A stretch of DNA of 64,000 bases, from assembly GCA_963920575.1 (NCBI GenBank), contig OY986963.1, positions 4,130,896 through 4,194,895 on the forward strand, in the 5' to 3' direction. Below the pieces are notes generated by a model, which did no database searches, was not told where the DNA came from, and was given only the letters and a program-made list of their open reading frames with translations. This document shows positions 11,501-22,110 of the stretch, piece by piece. A program made the position numbers and the translations under genes. Source of the stretch: Narthecium ossifragum (taxonomy: Eukaryota > Streptophyta > Magnoliopsida > Dioscoreales > Nartheciaceae). Numbering within the stretch: the first letter of the stretch is position 1; each line of letters starts with the position of its first letter.

Positions 11501-12468
11501 GGAAGGGGGCCCTGATCCTCTTGCAGATACAGATTGTGAAGATAATGCTCTAAGCGTATCTAGGAATTGGTGATGTCGCCCTCATCGCGCCTGCTCCAAG
11601 TCTTCACCAGCTTCCAGAGTTCCTTGATGCGACCATGGAACACATGCTGCTCCGAGCCACGACGTTTCCTTCTCCACGCCTTGGCAACTCCCAGTTTGAA
11701 GGAGGGGTGCACATTCCAGATTTGTTGAAGGCGAAACGGGGATGGGCCCTGGCACGCTCTCTGAGGGACCAGGTCGAGCAGGATCGGCCTGTGATCAGAC
11801 CTGCAGCGAGAGAGGTGCACCACTTCTGCCTGAGGAAACCAGGCACGCCATAGGGGAGTGACAAGAGCTCTGTCCAGCCTTTCCAATATTCTAGCCCGCC
11901 TGAATTGCTGGTTGGACCAAGTGAAGGAAGGTTCTCTGAAACCCAGATCAATCAGCTCATCATGGGTGATGAAGGAAAGGAAGTCAGTCACGGAAGTGGA
12001 GTACCTGAATCCCGTTCCACCTCTTTTCTCCTCATAGTTGGCCTGGACATTGAAATCACCAATGATGATGTGAGACCATCCGTACCTGTTGATCTTCCTC
12101 AACGTATCCCAGAGGACTCTGCGATCTCTACCTTTGCGGGCCGCGTAGACCACAGACACGAACCACTGTCCAAGGCCCGCTGTGGTAACGATGCCATGAA
12201 TTGCTTGATCGGTGTAGTGCTCAAAGGAAACGTTGCCAATGGAAGCTTTCCAGACTGTCAGAATTCCACCATGCCTACCTTGAGAGGGAAGTAGGAATGT
12301 ACGCCATGATGCTCCAAGCCGCCGGGAGATGAGGTCCATGTTGTCTCCTACAACAACTGTTTCTAGGAGGAAGAGGAAGTTCAGCTTATGCTTCCTGAGC
12401 AAGTGACGACAAGCGATTATAGCTCTTATTGGGCCCAACCCATGACAATTCCATGCAAGTATCTTCAT
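8561..12468 (-). pseudogene. LINE ORF2: endonuclease, reverse transcriptase, RNase H, broken by stops and frameshifts
   Basis: The APE-type endonuclease at 12468-11560 starts MKILAWNCHGLGP and has FLFLLETVV, IIGDFNVQ and the SDHRPILLDL end motif. Reverse transcriptase pieces follow at 11217-10627 (CPGPDGLSVEFFLEHW, FIPKCDNSRRVKEFKPIS, SAYIAGRSIQDNI) and 10485-9730 (LLYADDSLFV catalytic box). A zf-RVT domain is at 9651-8983 (LFLWKLLHGKLPT, CPRCGAEEETLEH, ALFHC). RNase H is at 8941-8561 (VESDSLHAVQMI). Breaks near 11.5, 10.5, 9.7 and 8.95 kb join different frames, so no continuous ORF2 is made here. Confidence 0.9.
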
Positions 12469-14381
12469 TGGGAAACTCCAGGCATAAGGGGTTGCTCGAC
12501 CCCTGCAGCATGCTTGCAGCGTTTGGCTTGGCTCTCAACTAGGTAGGATGCTGAATCTGTGTCTTCTCTTCTCGGAGTGAAGCCTGGCGGGATGGGCCTA
12601 TCCTCCGCTACGTCCATGTCCTGCCTGGATGCGTCTACATCTACCTCTAGAGCCTGGTGACTATCCTCCATCATGTGAACCGGGCCTTCACCATGCAGCG
12701 CTTGCTTGAGGAGCAGGAGGCCACTCTGGTGTGCCTTCTCCCTATCATCGTCACTAAGAGCAGGTGGGTCTGTGGAGTCAAACATCATGTATCCCCGCGG
12801 GACGACGAGAGGGTCGGGGCGGTTACCTCTGTTCCTCTCATGCGCGTACCAACCAACCTCCTGCAGAGATAACGTCGCGAGCTCGTCGTCTTCAAGGTCG
12901 GCCATGGTTCTGGCAATTGGACTGAACCTGTTGGAGCTGGGTCCGCGCCTGAAATTTCCGGCGTTGGTGACTTGGGCCCATGACTTGCTGGGCCTCGCAG
13001 GCTGAGGCCCAGCGGAGACGCTTTTAAAAGCAGTTAGGGCGACGCTCGAGGGATCTGGGTTTCCTCGTGCCCTAGGGAGAGCGCCGCCATCCTCCTCCCA
13101 GATCGGCGTGCCCTCGCTGCCGCTGATGGCGTCGTCCTTTGTCGCGATCCGACCCCTGCCTACCTTAGCGCCTCCATCCCGTACCGTGTCAGAGCCGTGA
13201 TGCTGTCCCGCCAGGTGTCCCACTCCTGCGTCAGTGCTTGTCGCTGCTTTATGCTGAGCTGGCAGCTGATGTGGCAGAAACGTCCATACCTCGGTGCCTC
13301 CAAGCTCGCCACCTCTGGGTCGCTGAGCGGCCGGCGCCGGCAACTGCGTGTTGGTTCCTCTCCAGGCCCAACGACGGTGATTCTGCACCGTGTGCCACAC
13401 ACCAGGTATTCGCCCCACTTCAGACTCCTCCGCTCCACCTTGTTCAATGTCCATCTGATCCGCAGGGGCTTGAGCCCCCCATGGTAGATTGGAGTTTGGC
13501 TTCCTCCCTTGGTCTGCTCCTCGCCCCCTATGTGGGTTCCTGGTGACTGCTGCCCGAGGGTCTTCTTCTCTGCAATACCCGTCCTCTCGGTGCCCCAGGA
13601 AGCCACAGTGATCACAGAGCTGGATGTTCTCATAGATGAAAGGCAGGAGGAAGAAGTCATGTTCGCCCCCTGTACCCTCTCGCGACAAGTATGTGCCGAT
13701 GCACGCTGGGATCGTGAGATCTACCTCAACGCAGACGCGCGCATATTTGCAACGGTCGGTGAACTTGGTGACGATATCTATGGCTAGAGGGATCCCCGCA
13801 TCCGACACCATGTCGAAGATCGCCGTCCTATTGAAGAACTCCGGCGGCAAGTCCGGTATGCACAACCAGACGGGAGCCTTCGTGAATGCTGATGCCGTTG
13901 GACGAAAGCAGTTGCTCCAACGAATGAGGGATAGCATCAGCCCATCCACCATCCATGGACCACCTGTGAGAACGCAAAGCATGTCTTCCTCGGAGTCAAA
14001 CTTGAAGGCAAAGACACCCCGTGTCATGTCTGTCACCAGAAAAGGAGCCTCAGTCTTCCACAGCCATGCGAACCTCCACCGGAGGAATTCTATGCTGACG
14101 CGCCCGTCGACGAATCGCCCAAACAAGGTAAAGCTCCATTTGCTTCTAAGCTTGTGAAGAAATGCCGGCGACATAGCTGTTTTGCCTAGACGGAACTTCC
14201 CAGCCCCTTTGGCTTCAATGGCCTCGGCCAAATCCGAGCCGCTCATCATGTCTGAGGGGCTGAGCATCGCCGCTGTGATGCAGGTGCGTTGTTGCATGGC
14301 CGGAGGACTCTTTGAAGTTGGGGTTGGCGGTGGATTTAGGCGTTCGAGGTCCGGTGATAAGGGCTCCCTTACTCCTCCCAT
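12465..14381 (-). CDS. LINE ORF1: DUF4283 nucleic-acid-binding protein with CCHC knuckle
   Basis: 638 aa, intact. ORF1 proteins of plant L1 elements bind the element RNA and form the ribonucleoprotein. Residues of about 70-210 make the DUF4283 fold (FTLFGRFVDGRVSIEFLRWR, GVFAFKFDSEEDMLCVLTGG PWMVDG). A zinc knuckle follows, CDHCGFLGHREDGYC, in the C-x2-C-x4-H-x5-C spacing. The second half is low-complexity, Gly/Gln/Arg-rich and disordered. Its TGA overlaps the ORF2 ATG in the tetranucleotide ATGA (12468-12465), so ORF2 translation may depend on termination-reinitiation. The intact frame contrasts with the broken ORF2. Confidence 0.9.
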   Translation of the reverse strand: MGGVREPLSPDLERLNPPPTPTSKSPPAMQQRTCITAAMLSPSDMMSGSDLAEAIEAKGAGKFRLGKTAMSPAFLHKLRSKWSFTLFGRFVDGRVSIEFLRWRFAWLWKTEAPFLVTDMTRGVFAFKFDSEEDMLCVLTGGPWMVDGLMLSLIRWSNCFRPTASAFTKAPVWLCIPDLPPEFFNRTAIFDMVSDAGIPLAIDIVTKFTDRCKYARVCVEVDLTIPACIGTYLSREGTGGEHDFFLLPFIYENIQLCDHCGFLGHREDGYCREEDPRAAVTRNPHRGRGADQGRKPNSNLPWGAQAPADQMDIEQGGAEESEVGRIPGVWHTVQNHRRWAWRGTNTQLPAPAAQRPRGGELGGTEVWTFLPHQLPAQHKAATSTDAGVGHLAGQHHGSDTVRDGGAKVGRGRIATKDDAISGSEGTPIWEEDGGALPRARGNPDPSSVALTAFKSVSAGPQPARPSKSWAQVTNAGNFRRGPSSNRFSPIARTMADLEDDELATLSLQEVGWYAHERNRGNRPDPLVVPRGYMMFDSTDPPALSDDDREKAHQSGLLLLKQALHGEGPVHMMEDSHQALEVDVDASRQDMDVAEDRPIPPGFTPRREDTDSASYLVESQAKRCKHAAGVEQPLMPGVSQ

Positions 14382-14782
14382 TCTTTTCCTTTTCTACGCT
14401 CCTATGTCACATCGCAAGATCAAGACAAGTTACTACATTGATAAAATGACGAGTCAATATATTTACAATCTAACAGCATGAGCTAAGCATCTAATCAATG
14501 TTTCTTATTAAAAGATTTTTGTTCTGAATTAAAGAATATTTTTTATTTCTCTCTTTTCCATAAATGGGTATGATGACCCGCATATTATGAAATGATCACA
14601 GCCATCACTTTGTTGTTTTCTTTATTTCCTTTGGTGCTGAGCACATTGATTTACTTACACATGAAGGAATATTACCGAAGACCAACCTGTTAGTATTATC
14701 AAGTGCTGACCACTTGAGTTACTCAACAACCGTGTAGATGTGTAGATGGAGGGCTAATATGTCATTCTATGATTTGTAACGT

Positions 14783-16050
14783 ACTAATTACTTGGCCGGC
14801 TCGTACCATAATTGCTTTCAAATGACGTGTAAATAAATGTATCATGGATCAAGCTTTCAGATATTTTTGTTCCGTTGACATGATATTAAAATGTATTTTG
14901 GTTGTTATATATTGGATGATGTTGATTTTGTGTATTCTGCGTCAAATAACTCAATTCAGATATTTGGTTGACTAAATTAGGCGATGAAATACCAACTCAT
15001 TTTCTTTTTGATTGGTCGGTGTTGCGTCACTTGATGACAAAAAAAAGTACTTTCAAAGAAGGGTTCATGTGTCTGTGCATCAACTGAAACAATTGATTTG
15101 GTTGTTTCATATGATGCAGTATCAATGGTCTTTTTTGTATCATATGATGCTGCTTGATGGGATGCATATGGCCAACTAAACACCGTTTCAGCCTCTAATA
15201 CTGCATCAACTTATGATGTATCAATTGACTGAGGGGTAACCAAATAGCCCCTATTTACTACTTTAAAAATAATAACCCGAGACATTCTTCACGGACAAAT
15301 ACAGAAATCATTTCAATACCTTCTTTGGACGCCTTACCAAACATTCATCAAAGGGTATGTTTGGTTGCTCGCATCAACAGATGCATTCTGCGTCGGTTGA
15401 TGCTGCACGCCTGCTAATTACTTGGCCGGCTCATACCATAATTGCTTTCAAATGACGTGTAAATAAATGTATCATGGATCCAGCTTTCAGATATTTTTGT
15501 TCCGTTGACATGATATTAAAATGTATTTTCGTTGTTATATATTGGATGATGTTGATTTTGTGTATTCATTAGTTGATGCTACGTCAAATAACTCAATTCA
15601 GATATTTGGTTGACTAAATTAGGCAATGAAATACCAACTCATTTTCTTTTTGATTGGTCTATGGTGCGTCACTTGATGACAAAAAAAGTACTTTCAAAGA
15701 AGGGTTCATGTGTCTGTTGTGCATCAACTGAAACAAATGATTTGGTTGTTTCATATGATGCAGTATCAATGGTCTTTTTTGTATCATACGATGCTGCTTG
15801 ATGGGATGCATATGGCCAATCAAATACTGTTTCAGCCTCTAATACTGCATCAACTTATGATGTATCAATTGACTGAGGGGTAACCAAATAGCCCCTATTT
15901 ACTACTTTAAAAATAATAACCCCAGACATTCTTCACGGACAAATACAGAAATCATTTTAATACCTTCTTTGGACGCCATACCAAACATTCATCAAAGGGT
16001 ATGTTTAATTGCTCGCATCAACGGATGCATTCTGCATCGGTTGATGTTGC
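14783..16050. repeat. Tandem duplication of about 629 bp, two copies
   Basis: Copy 1 (about 14783-15412) and copy 2 (about 15413-16050) both open CTAATTACTTGGCCGGCTC and both end GCACG(C/T)CTG. They are nearly identical, with small indels (copy 2 has an extra ATTAGTTGATGCT-like insert). Each holds the end of the duplicated ALT-flank block plus TTGATGCATC-rich MITE-like sequence. The high identity means the duplication is recent. Confidence 0.88.
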
Positions 16051-16300
16051 ACGTCTGCACCAACCAATCAAATCCAGATATCAACTGATAATGCATAATG
16101 TAAAACAATCATTTCCATGGTTTCACAAAATGCAACATGAAAAGTCTTTTTTTGCATCAGTTGATGCTGCATTGGTTGATGTATATGTTCAACCAAACAA
16201 TGATTTGGACCTACTGATGCAGACCTATTGATGCAGAATGTATCAATTGATGTAAGCAGCCAAACAACCCCACAATGCAAGCAACTAAGGAGCCCCTTAG
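15992..16300. mobile_element. Probable MITE with TIRs of about 40 bp
   Basis: Left end AAGGGTATGTTTAATTGCTC, then GCATCAACGGATGCATTCTG. The right end, in inverse complement, reads GGGGTTGTTTGGCTGCTTAC, ATCAATTGATACATTCTGC. The internal part is dense in TTGATG/CATCAA motifs. No clean target duplication was seen. Related half-ends occur in the tandem copies just upstream (about 15350). Confidence 0.5.
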
Positions 16301-16824
16301 CTATGATGTAAGTTTGCGAAAATTGACCATGACCATGTCAACGTTGAAGGCAAGTTCATACAACTGCTTGCGTGCGACACAAATCACTTTCCTGGGCGTT
16401 GATGTCATGCCCCCCTCCCCCGGCGCCACTGCCACATGGCAGGGAAACAAGGGGATCCCCACGTCTCGGGGTGACAAATCATTTTCATGGGCGTATATGC
16501 CTTCATATGATGAAGCTGTCTCTGCCCTCATGCGTTAGAGAATTCGCGTAAATTTTTTAAGGGGCCAATTTGCAGAGAGAGAATGGGATGGGACCTATTA
16601 TATTAAGAGAGATGGGGCCAAGGCAATCTAACAAGGGCATGAGCAGTGATATTCAGCAAAACCCATGTGGGTCGGCTAAAATCCAACGTGACGTTGCGAC
16701 ATAAATTTGCACCACATGTTTGTAATTTAAATATGCTTTTTTTGAAATGTGAGACATGGGCAGTCATACATGTATAAATATATATAGATATACAAACCTA
16801 GACTTACATATACATATATATTTT
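16301..16824. other. Intergenic, nothing recognised
   Basis: No gene. An open frame at 16275-16538 lacks a recognisable domain. Confidence 0.4.
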
Positions 16825-18591
16825 GGGTTTTTTACATATATATCCTCAAAAAACTTTCAAATTACGTATTTACCCCTACATTCTTCATATTTTCATATAT
16901 ATCCCTGAAAAGTTCAAATAATCTCAAAAATACCCTTCCGTCTACTTCCGTCCGGGTAAGTAACCTAACCATGAGGTAAACTCTAACCGGGCTGGGTAAC
17001 TTTACTTGAATACCCCCCACCACGTATCTAGGCTTTAATCGGGCATCTCCTAAACAATCTCCCGCGGGATCATTAACAGTCCTAAGTTTTCATATGTTCC
17101 TACCAGATAAACACAGTGATCACCCCCTAGGGTTTCCTCCGCGCCCATCGATCGGCTTCACCGACGTCAATACCCGTCGATCGGCTTCACCGCGCCCATC
17201 GATCTTTGCACCCATTCACCTCTCTTAGGGTTTTCTACGGCTTGCCTGACCTAAATTGGGAGTGCTATGGATGATGATCTTGCTGATATGTACGTTATCA
17301 AGGGACCATTGCAAGAGGGATGCAACCCTCGAGTCCAAGATATAAGGTATGTTACAGTTTCGTTCTATGCATGGGTTGAGTACGATGTTTTTTTGGCGGA
17401 TGTGATGTTTTTTGAGTATGTTTTTTGGATGAGCACATTGCATTGGTTGAATACTTCATCACTTAGTTCTATTGCATTGCTAGAGGGAAAGTTATGGATG
17501 ATGATGTTATGGAAGATCCCCTTGCTGGTTTGTATGTTAGCCCACAGGAACCATTGCAAGAGGGATCTATCCCTCGAGCCAAAGAATTCAGATATGTTGC
17601 AGTTTTGTTCTATGCATATTTTGTTGAATAAATTGGCTGAATGTGCTGCATATGTTTTATGTAGCAAGTTTGTTTGTTGAATAAACTGGCTGAATTGCAT
17701 TGGGGTTCAGAATGTTAGAGTTATTCACTGTTATTAGACAACTGAACATGCTTTGAATGATCATTGATCCTACCTTATTTTTCCCTGTTATTAGAGTGGC
17801 CCAAGCTTCATCAGAACCAATGTTGGAAATCAAATTATACCATTTTGGCTTTTGGAAAAGTCAGGCCAAGTCTGGTACGATGCAATATGAGTGTGGTAAG
17901 ACAAAGACAATAAAGATGCATCCAAGTCGATCTACATTTGAGGAGCTAAAGGGAGACATAACAGCTATCTGTTCATGGACCTTTGGTGCCCAGTTGCACA
18001 TGTCATACCTGATACCAGGAAGCAATCCAAGGCATTATCATCATATTCACAATGATGAAGACTACAAAGGGATGATTTTGCTTCATGAGATCTACTCGAA
18101 GAAGGTTGTCGAATTGTATGTAGAGACCGGCCAAGCAAGTGATTTGTATAGCAGTGCAAGGGCTACAGCTAGTGCCACTGCGGAGGCCATGGTAGATGTC
18201 AGAAGTGTGGCTACTGCAGAGGCTACTTCAAAGGGTACAACAGAGTGTATAGCAGAGGCTACTTCAGAGGGTACAGCAGAGGCAGCTACAGCAGAGGCAA
18301 GTACAGGGGTAACAGCAAATGCTAGTGCACAAAGTGAAGGAAATGGTAAATCAGTTGGTCAAGCACATGACACAGCTAAGGGCAAGGCTACAGCAGAAGT
18401 AAGAGCAGAATGCAGTGCAGAAGGCAAAACTGGTGCTTAGGCAAAGGCTAAGTCAAGGGCTACAGTGACTGAGATTGCAAGCTTTTTTGATGACTGTTAT
18501 GGATCAGAAGAAGCTTATGTAGATGATTTTGAAGAAGACTGGGAAGAAGACTTGGACTTTAGGCCTGGGCATCCTAATGCAAACCCATTGA
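16825..18591 (+). mobile_element. Truncated MULE, 5' half only
   Basis: The left terminus GGGTTTTTTACATATATATC and the following 180 bases (ATTTACCCCTA, AAATACCCTTC, AACCTAACCAT, ACCGGG) resemble the TIR of the complete MULE at 45413-46809. A 5' leader and a transposase-like N-terminal reading frame follow. The matching right end is not in the window; the sequence breaks at 18592 where another element starts. Confidence 0.6.
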
Positions 18592-18650
18592 CTGTGTCAC
18601 GCCCCGACCCAGAAAACCCATCCAGGCCGGAACGTAAGGGTTCTAAACTC
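17267..18650 (+). pseudogene. MULE transposase-like N-terminal coding fragment
   Basis: Reading pieces: MDDDLADMYVIKGPLQEG (17267 on); a second version MDDDVMEDPLAGLYV with PLQEGSIPRAKEF near 17495, an apparent exon duplication; then MLEIKLYHFGFWKSQAKSG and LIPGSNPRHYHHIHNDEDY (about 17820-18060). A low-complexity region rich in Ala, Thr and Glu follows (18160-18440), ending at a TAG at 18438. In the next stretch an acidic segment FFDDCYGSEEAYVDDFEEDW is typical of the region before the zinc-finger and DDE domains of mudrA-type transposases. No catalytic domain remains. The link to MULE is by position and composition. Confidence 0.45.
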
Positions 18651-21277
18651 TAAAATCAAAAGGCGAGAGCCTCCCTTGTAAACATCACTTTTAAACCTGG
18701 TGCATGATTAAAATATTCACAAATAGTTCAAACTATCCTATCATCAAATCATAATACAATTTAACTTTAAAAAGATATAATAATGATTCAAGTCATCTAG
18801 TACAACAATATCTGATCAAATTTACATCAAATTGAAATACAAATACATTTCTCCTTCAGATTACAATTTATACATTTAAAGCTGTACATCAATTGAATAG
18901 AATAAACTGATGACATCCTCGATCTCACGCACCACCAAGGGGAGTGCCGCCTCCAACACCGCAACCACCTGAAAAAGAAGGGACTGCATCGACCTGCATC
19001 GCCGATGCAGCCCAGGTAGAAGTGAGCAACAAAGCTTGCTCAGTAGGGTTCTACTCTACGTCACTCACAAAGGAAAGGGAACACAGTGTCGCTTCCCGCC
19101 TGAGTCTAAGGTATGTCTCGGGCCCCATAACCCATCGATGTCCCAAGGGCTCCTGTCATGAACCTCTCTCTTGAACATGTTACCAAGATCACCCTAAGCA
19201 CTAACAGGGGAACAGTACCATGCAGGATCACCCTTACCCAGCAGGGATGCCACTGCCTGGGGACCACGTCGGGAACACATCGATTACATCCTTAGCACAC
19301 AGTCGAGGAGAGCGACACGACGTCTAAACCTCAAGCAATATAATATTCCAGTCCGACTACCTAATAATCCTCGAATGATATCAAACATAATCACTGATAA
19401 CAATCACATCCTAATCCTCGACTACCCCAAACCCCGGTCCTAGGGCTAGATCCGGGCTACCCGAGAACCCCGGATCGACGATCGAAACCATCGTCTACCA
19501 CCTAACCTGATGCTTCTAATGCAGTCAAATGCATGCAATGCTCACGCGCACATCAAGAGGAAAATCATACATGCAACAATATGACATCACAACATACAGG
19601 ACTAGGCATAGCCCACAGCTCGCCAAGGGGTAAACATGCATAAAGCAGATAAAGGTCTAAACTACAATAATACAATATTATAACGACGCCCACGGGCCGT
19701 TAACAAACAACTACACATTCAAACGAAATTCCGGCATTACAACGGCGTCCACAGCCGTCAACCACAATTTCTACAACAGGGATACAACCCCGGCCACGCA
19801 ATACACAACAGGCCACAATTACAAGTTAATACAACTAAGGCACACCTTCGGCCCACAACACAACAATACAGATAATCACAACTAACAATAAGCTAAGGCA
19901 CACCTTCGGCCCGCTTATCAATCTAAACATCCCAAGGAGCATTACCTGCTTGGTTCAACCACGAGCTCCACACGGGCTAAACATGTATATATAACACATA
20001 TATATAACTAACATCTATGATATGGCATGTTCTACAAATTGAAAGCTAATTAGTTATCTATTCGCCAGAGAAAATACAGATTTGAACATACCGATCCTAG
20101 AGATCACTAGGAACATTAAATACGCGAATCTTGAAGCATCCAACCCGATAAAACATCAAAGATCCAATAAGAAGCCAAATCCCGGATTGCTACAGTAAAC
20201 TACAATTTAGCGAAGATGAAATCTTTGCAAATCGACGTCCAAACGACGTTAAACCTCAACTCAAACTTAATCAGATATTGATTAATATATTGAGAGCATG
20301 CTGACCAAGAATTAGATCCAATAGAAGTCTAGTTTCCACATATTAGACTAATCAATTTCTCAATCTCTGTTTCGCAGCAGTTTAGGAAACAATTCATCAA
20401 AAATCGTAGGAAAATCCAAAAATCATGAAATCAGCAACTCGATGATCTACAACTTTCATCTTGAGAGTTTCACGAGATCATGCACGTACGAGCCCAGATC
20501 TGAGCTAGAACAGCTAAGCCCGCCGAAAAACAGAACCTCGATTAAATCCGGGAAAAACCTCCAAAAAATCCGGATAAAACCCAAATCAAATCCTACCAAG
20601 CTTTAATCAGTTGCTAAACAAGTCCATAAGCATCATATTACTCATATAAAACCATAGATCTAGCAACCAAACCCTAGATCTAACATACCCTAATGATATA
20701 GGTAAAAACCCTACCTTCAAACGCTAAATCCGAGCTTCTTCCTCCTTGATCCGTCGTCCTCCCTCGCCGCCGTCGTCACCAGCTCGCCGGAGAGCCGCCG
20801 AAGACCTCCCACAGCCGCAGCCACCGCCGGAGAAGGAAGAGGAGAGGAGATGCCGCGGAAGAAAGAGGGGAAGGAAGGAGGGGGAGGAGACCTCGCCACC
20901 GCCTCCAAGCCGCCGGAGAGCCGCCGGTGCTCTCAAACCCATCAAGGCCTCGCCGGAGAAGAAGAACAAGGGCTGCCGCGGAAGGGAAGGGAAAGGGGAG
21001 CCCTCGCCGTCGTCTCCACGTCGCCTGGGAAGGTGGCCGGAGGAGAGGAAGCCGGCGAGGAGAGGGGAAGGGGTCGGGCACGGGTGAAGCCAGGGAGAAG
21101 GAAGAGGAAAAGGAGAGAAAAAGGGAAAAGAAAGGGAGAGGGTCGGGTGGAGGAAAAGAAGAAAAAGGGGAGAGAGAAAAAAAAAATAAGAAAACTAATT
21201 AAACTAAAGCTGGGATTTAATCTCAGCCGTCCGTCTTGATCAAGCCCGATCAAGATCCAATCTACCGATCGAGGACG
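18592..21277. mobile_element. Probable long LTR or LTR-type element running into the assembly gap
   Basis: It starts TGTCACGCCCCGACCCAGAA, an LTR-like TG start seen in plant retroelements, and it abruptly interrupts the MULE coding frame. It has 2.7 kb with no transposon protein, tandem phrases such as GGCACACCTTCGGCCC (19840 and 19900), and a GC-rich end (20740-21180) with repeated CCGCCGGAGAGCCGCCG units. The other LTR and target duplication cannot be checked because of the N run. Confidence 0.4.
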
Positions 21278-21477
21278 NNNNNNNNNNNNNNNNNNNNNNN
21301 NNNNNNNNNNNNNNNNNNNNNNNNNNNNNNNNNNNNNNNNNNNNNNNNNNNNNNNNNNNNNNNNNNNNNNNNNNNNNNNNNNNNNNNNNNNNNNNNNNNN
21401 NNNNNNNNNNNNNNNNNNNNNNNNNNNNNNNNNNNNNNNNNNNNNNNNNNNNNNNNNNNNNNNNNNNNNNNNNNNNN
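21278..21477. other. Assembly gap of 200 N
   Basis: A run of exactly 200 N, a conventional placeholder of unknown true size. Reading frames crossing it are artefacts. Confidence 1.
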
Positions 21478-21526
21478 GAAGACGCTGTGGTTTCATCTTC
21501 TCCCTTCTGTCGTATTCCCGTCGGCA

Positions 21527-22110
21527 TAGTTCGGTTTTTAGAAACCGAATATATTATATGTAGGTCGGTCCTAAAAAATCGACATTTTGCTTTATATTCG
21601 GTTTTAAAAAATCAGAGCTATGTTTTATGACCGGCTTTAAAAAACCAGACATATTATATATGGCTTCAATTCTGTTGGACTGGTTTGATGATGTATGGTC
21701 ATATGGTCTAGTGTATTGGATTCTAACTTGCTATGTATAACTGATTACTTGGTCTCAACACTGTGTACATGGTCATGTATTGAAAAAAATTTGAATGATT
21801 TGGTGGCTTAATGTATTGAAATATTACAATATATTCGAATTTCGATCTTGTAATGTTATGAAATCATGTACGAAAATAGCGTAAATGGTCATATGATTTT
21901 CAAAGTTGTTTTATATGGTTCAGTTTTATATTTCTGAAATCCCGGGCAATGAAGGAATTTTAACAACCGAAAGGATATGCTAATGGTTTGGTTTAAAAAA
22001 AGCCGACCTTTTGTGTTACAAGCATGTTAACCTCGCAGAATATAAGTTCGGGTTTTTAAATTCGAAAACCTTGGTTGTGAACGGATTTTAAAAACCGAAC
22101 TTTTGCCGAG
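21527..22110. repeat. Dispersed GGTTTTTAAAAACCGA-type palindromic motifs
   Basis: At least five variants of a short palindrome, e.g. TTCGGTTTTTAGAAACCGAA (21530), ATTCGGTTTTAAAAAATC (21595), GGCTTTAAAAAACCAGAC (21633), GGTTTAAAAAAAGCCGACC (21988) and GGATTTTAAAAACCGAAC (22083). Clusters like this occur in the subterminal regions of CACTA elements. The ends CACTA/TAGTG were not found, partly because of the gap. Confidence 0.45.

Larger units (their letters stand above)
8356..14419 (-). mobile_element. L1-clade LINE, nearly full length, with 12-bp target duplication
   Basis: A 6.06 kb non-LTR retrotransposon on the minus strand. Its 3' end is a short T run on the plus strand at about 8354-8365 (poly-A tail). 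The direct repeat TCAAGACAAGTT flanks it at 8344-8355 and 14420-14431, as expected for target-primed reverse transcription. ORF1 (DUF4283 plus zinc knuckle) and ORF2 (endonuclease, reverse transcriptase, zf-RVT, RNase H) are in the canonical order. The 5' end is inferred from the target duplication. It sits in duplicated ALT-locus DNA. Confidence 0.93.

Noticed and set aside
9343..14157. Plus-strand open frames of 90-170 aa across the LINE
   Set aside because: They are antisense shadows of LINE ORF1/ORF2, whose minus-strand domains are unmistakable.
15350..16300. CRISPR-like short repeats (TTGATGCATC, CATCAACTGATGC)
   Set aside because: Spacing is irregular, the motifs occur in both orientations and they belong to MITE sequence in a plant genome.
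20724..21239. Several overlapping Arg/Glu- or Ser/Pro-rich open frames on both strands
   Set aside because: They are all produced by GC-rich, purine-rich repeats before the gap; frames crossing the N run are meaningless.
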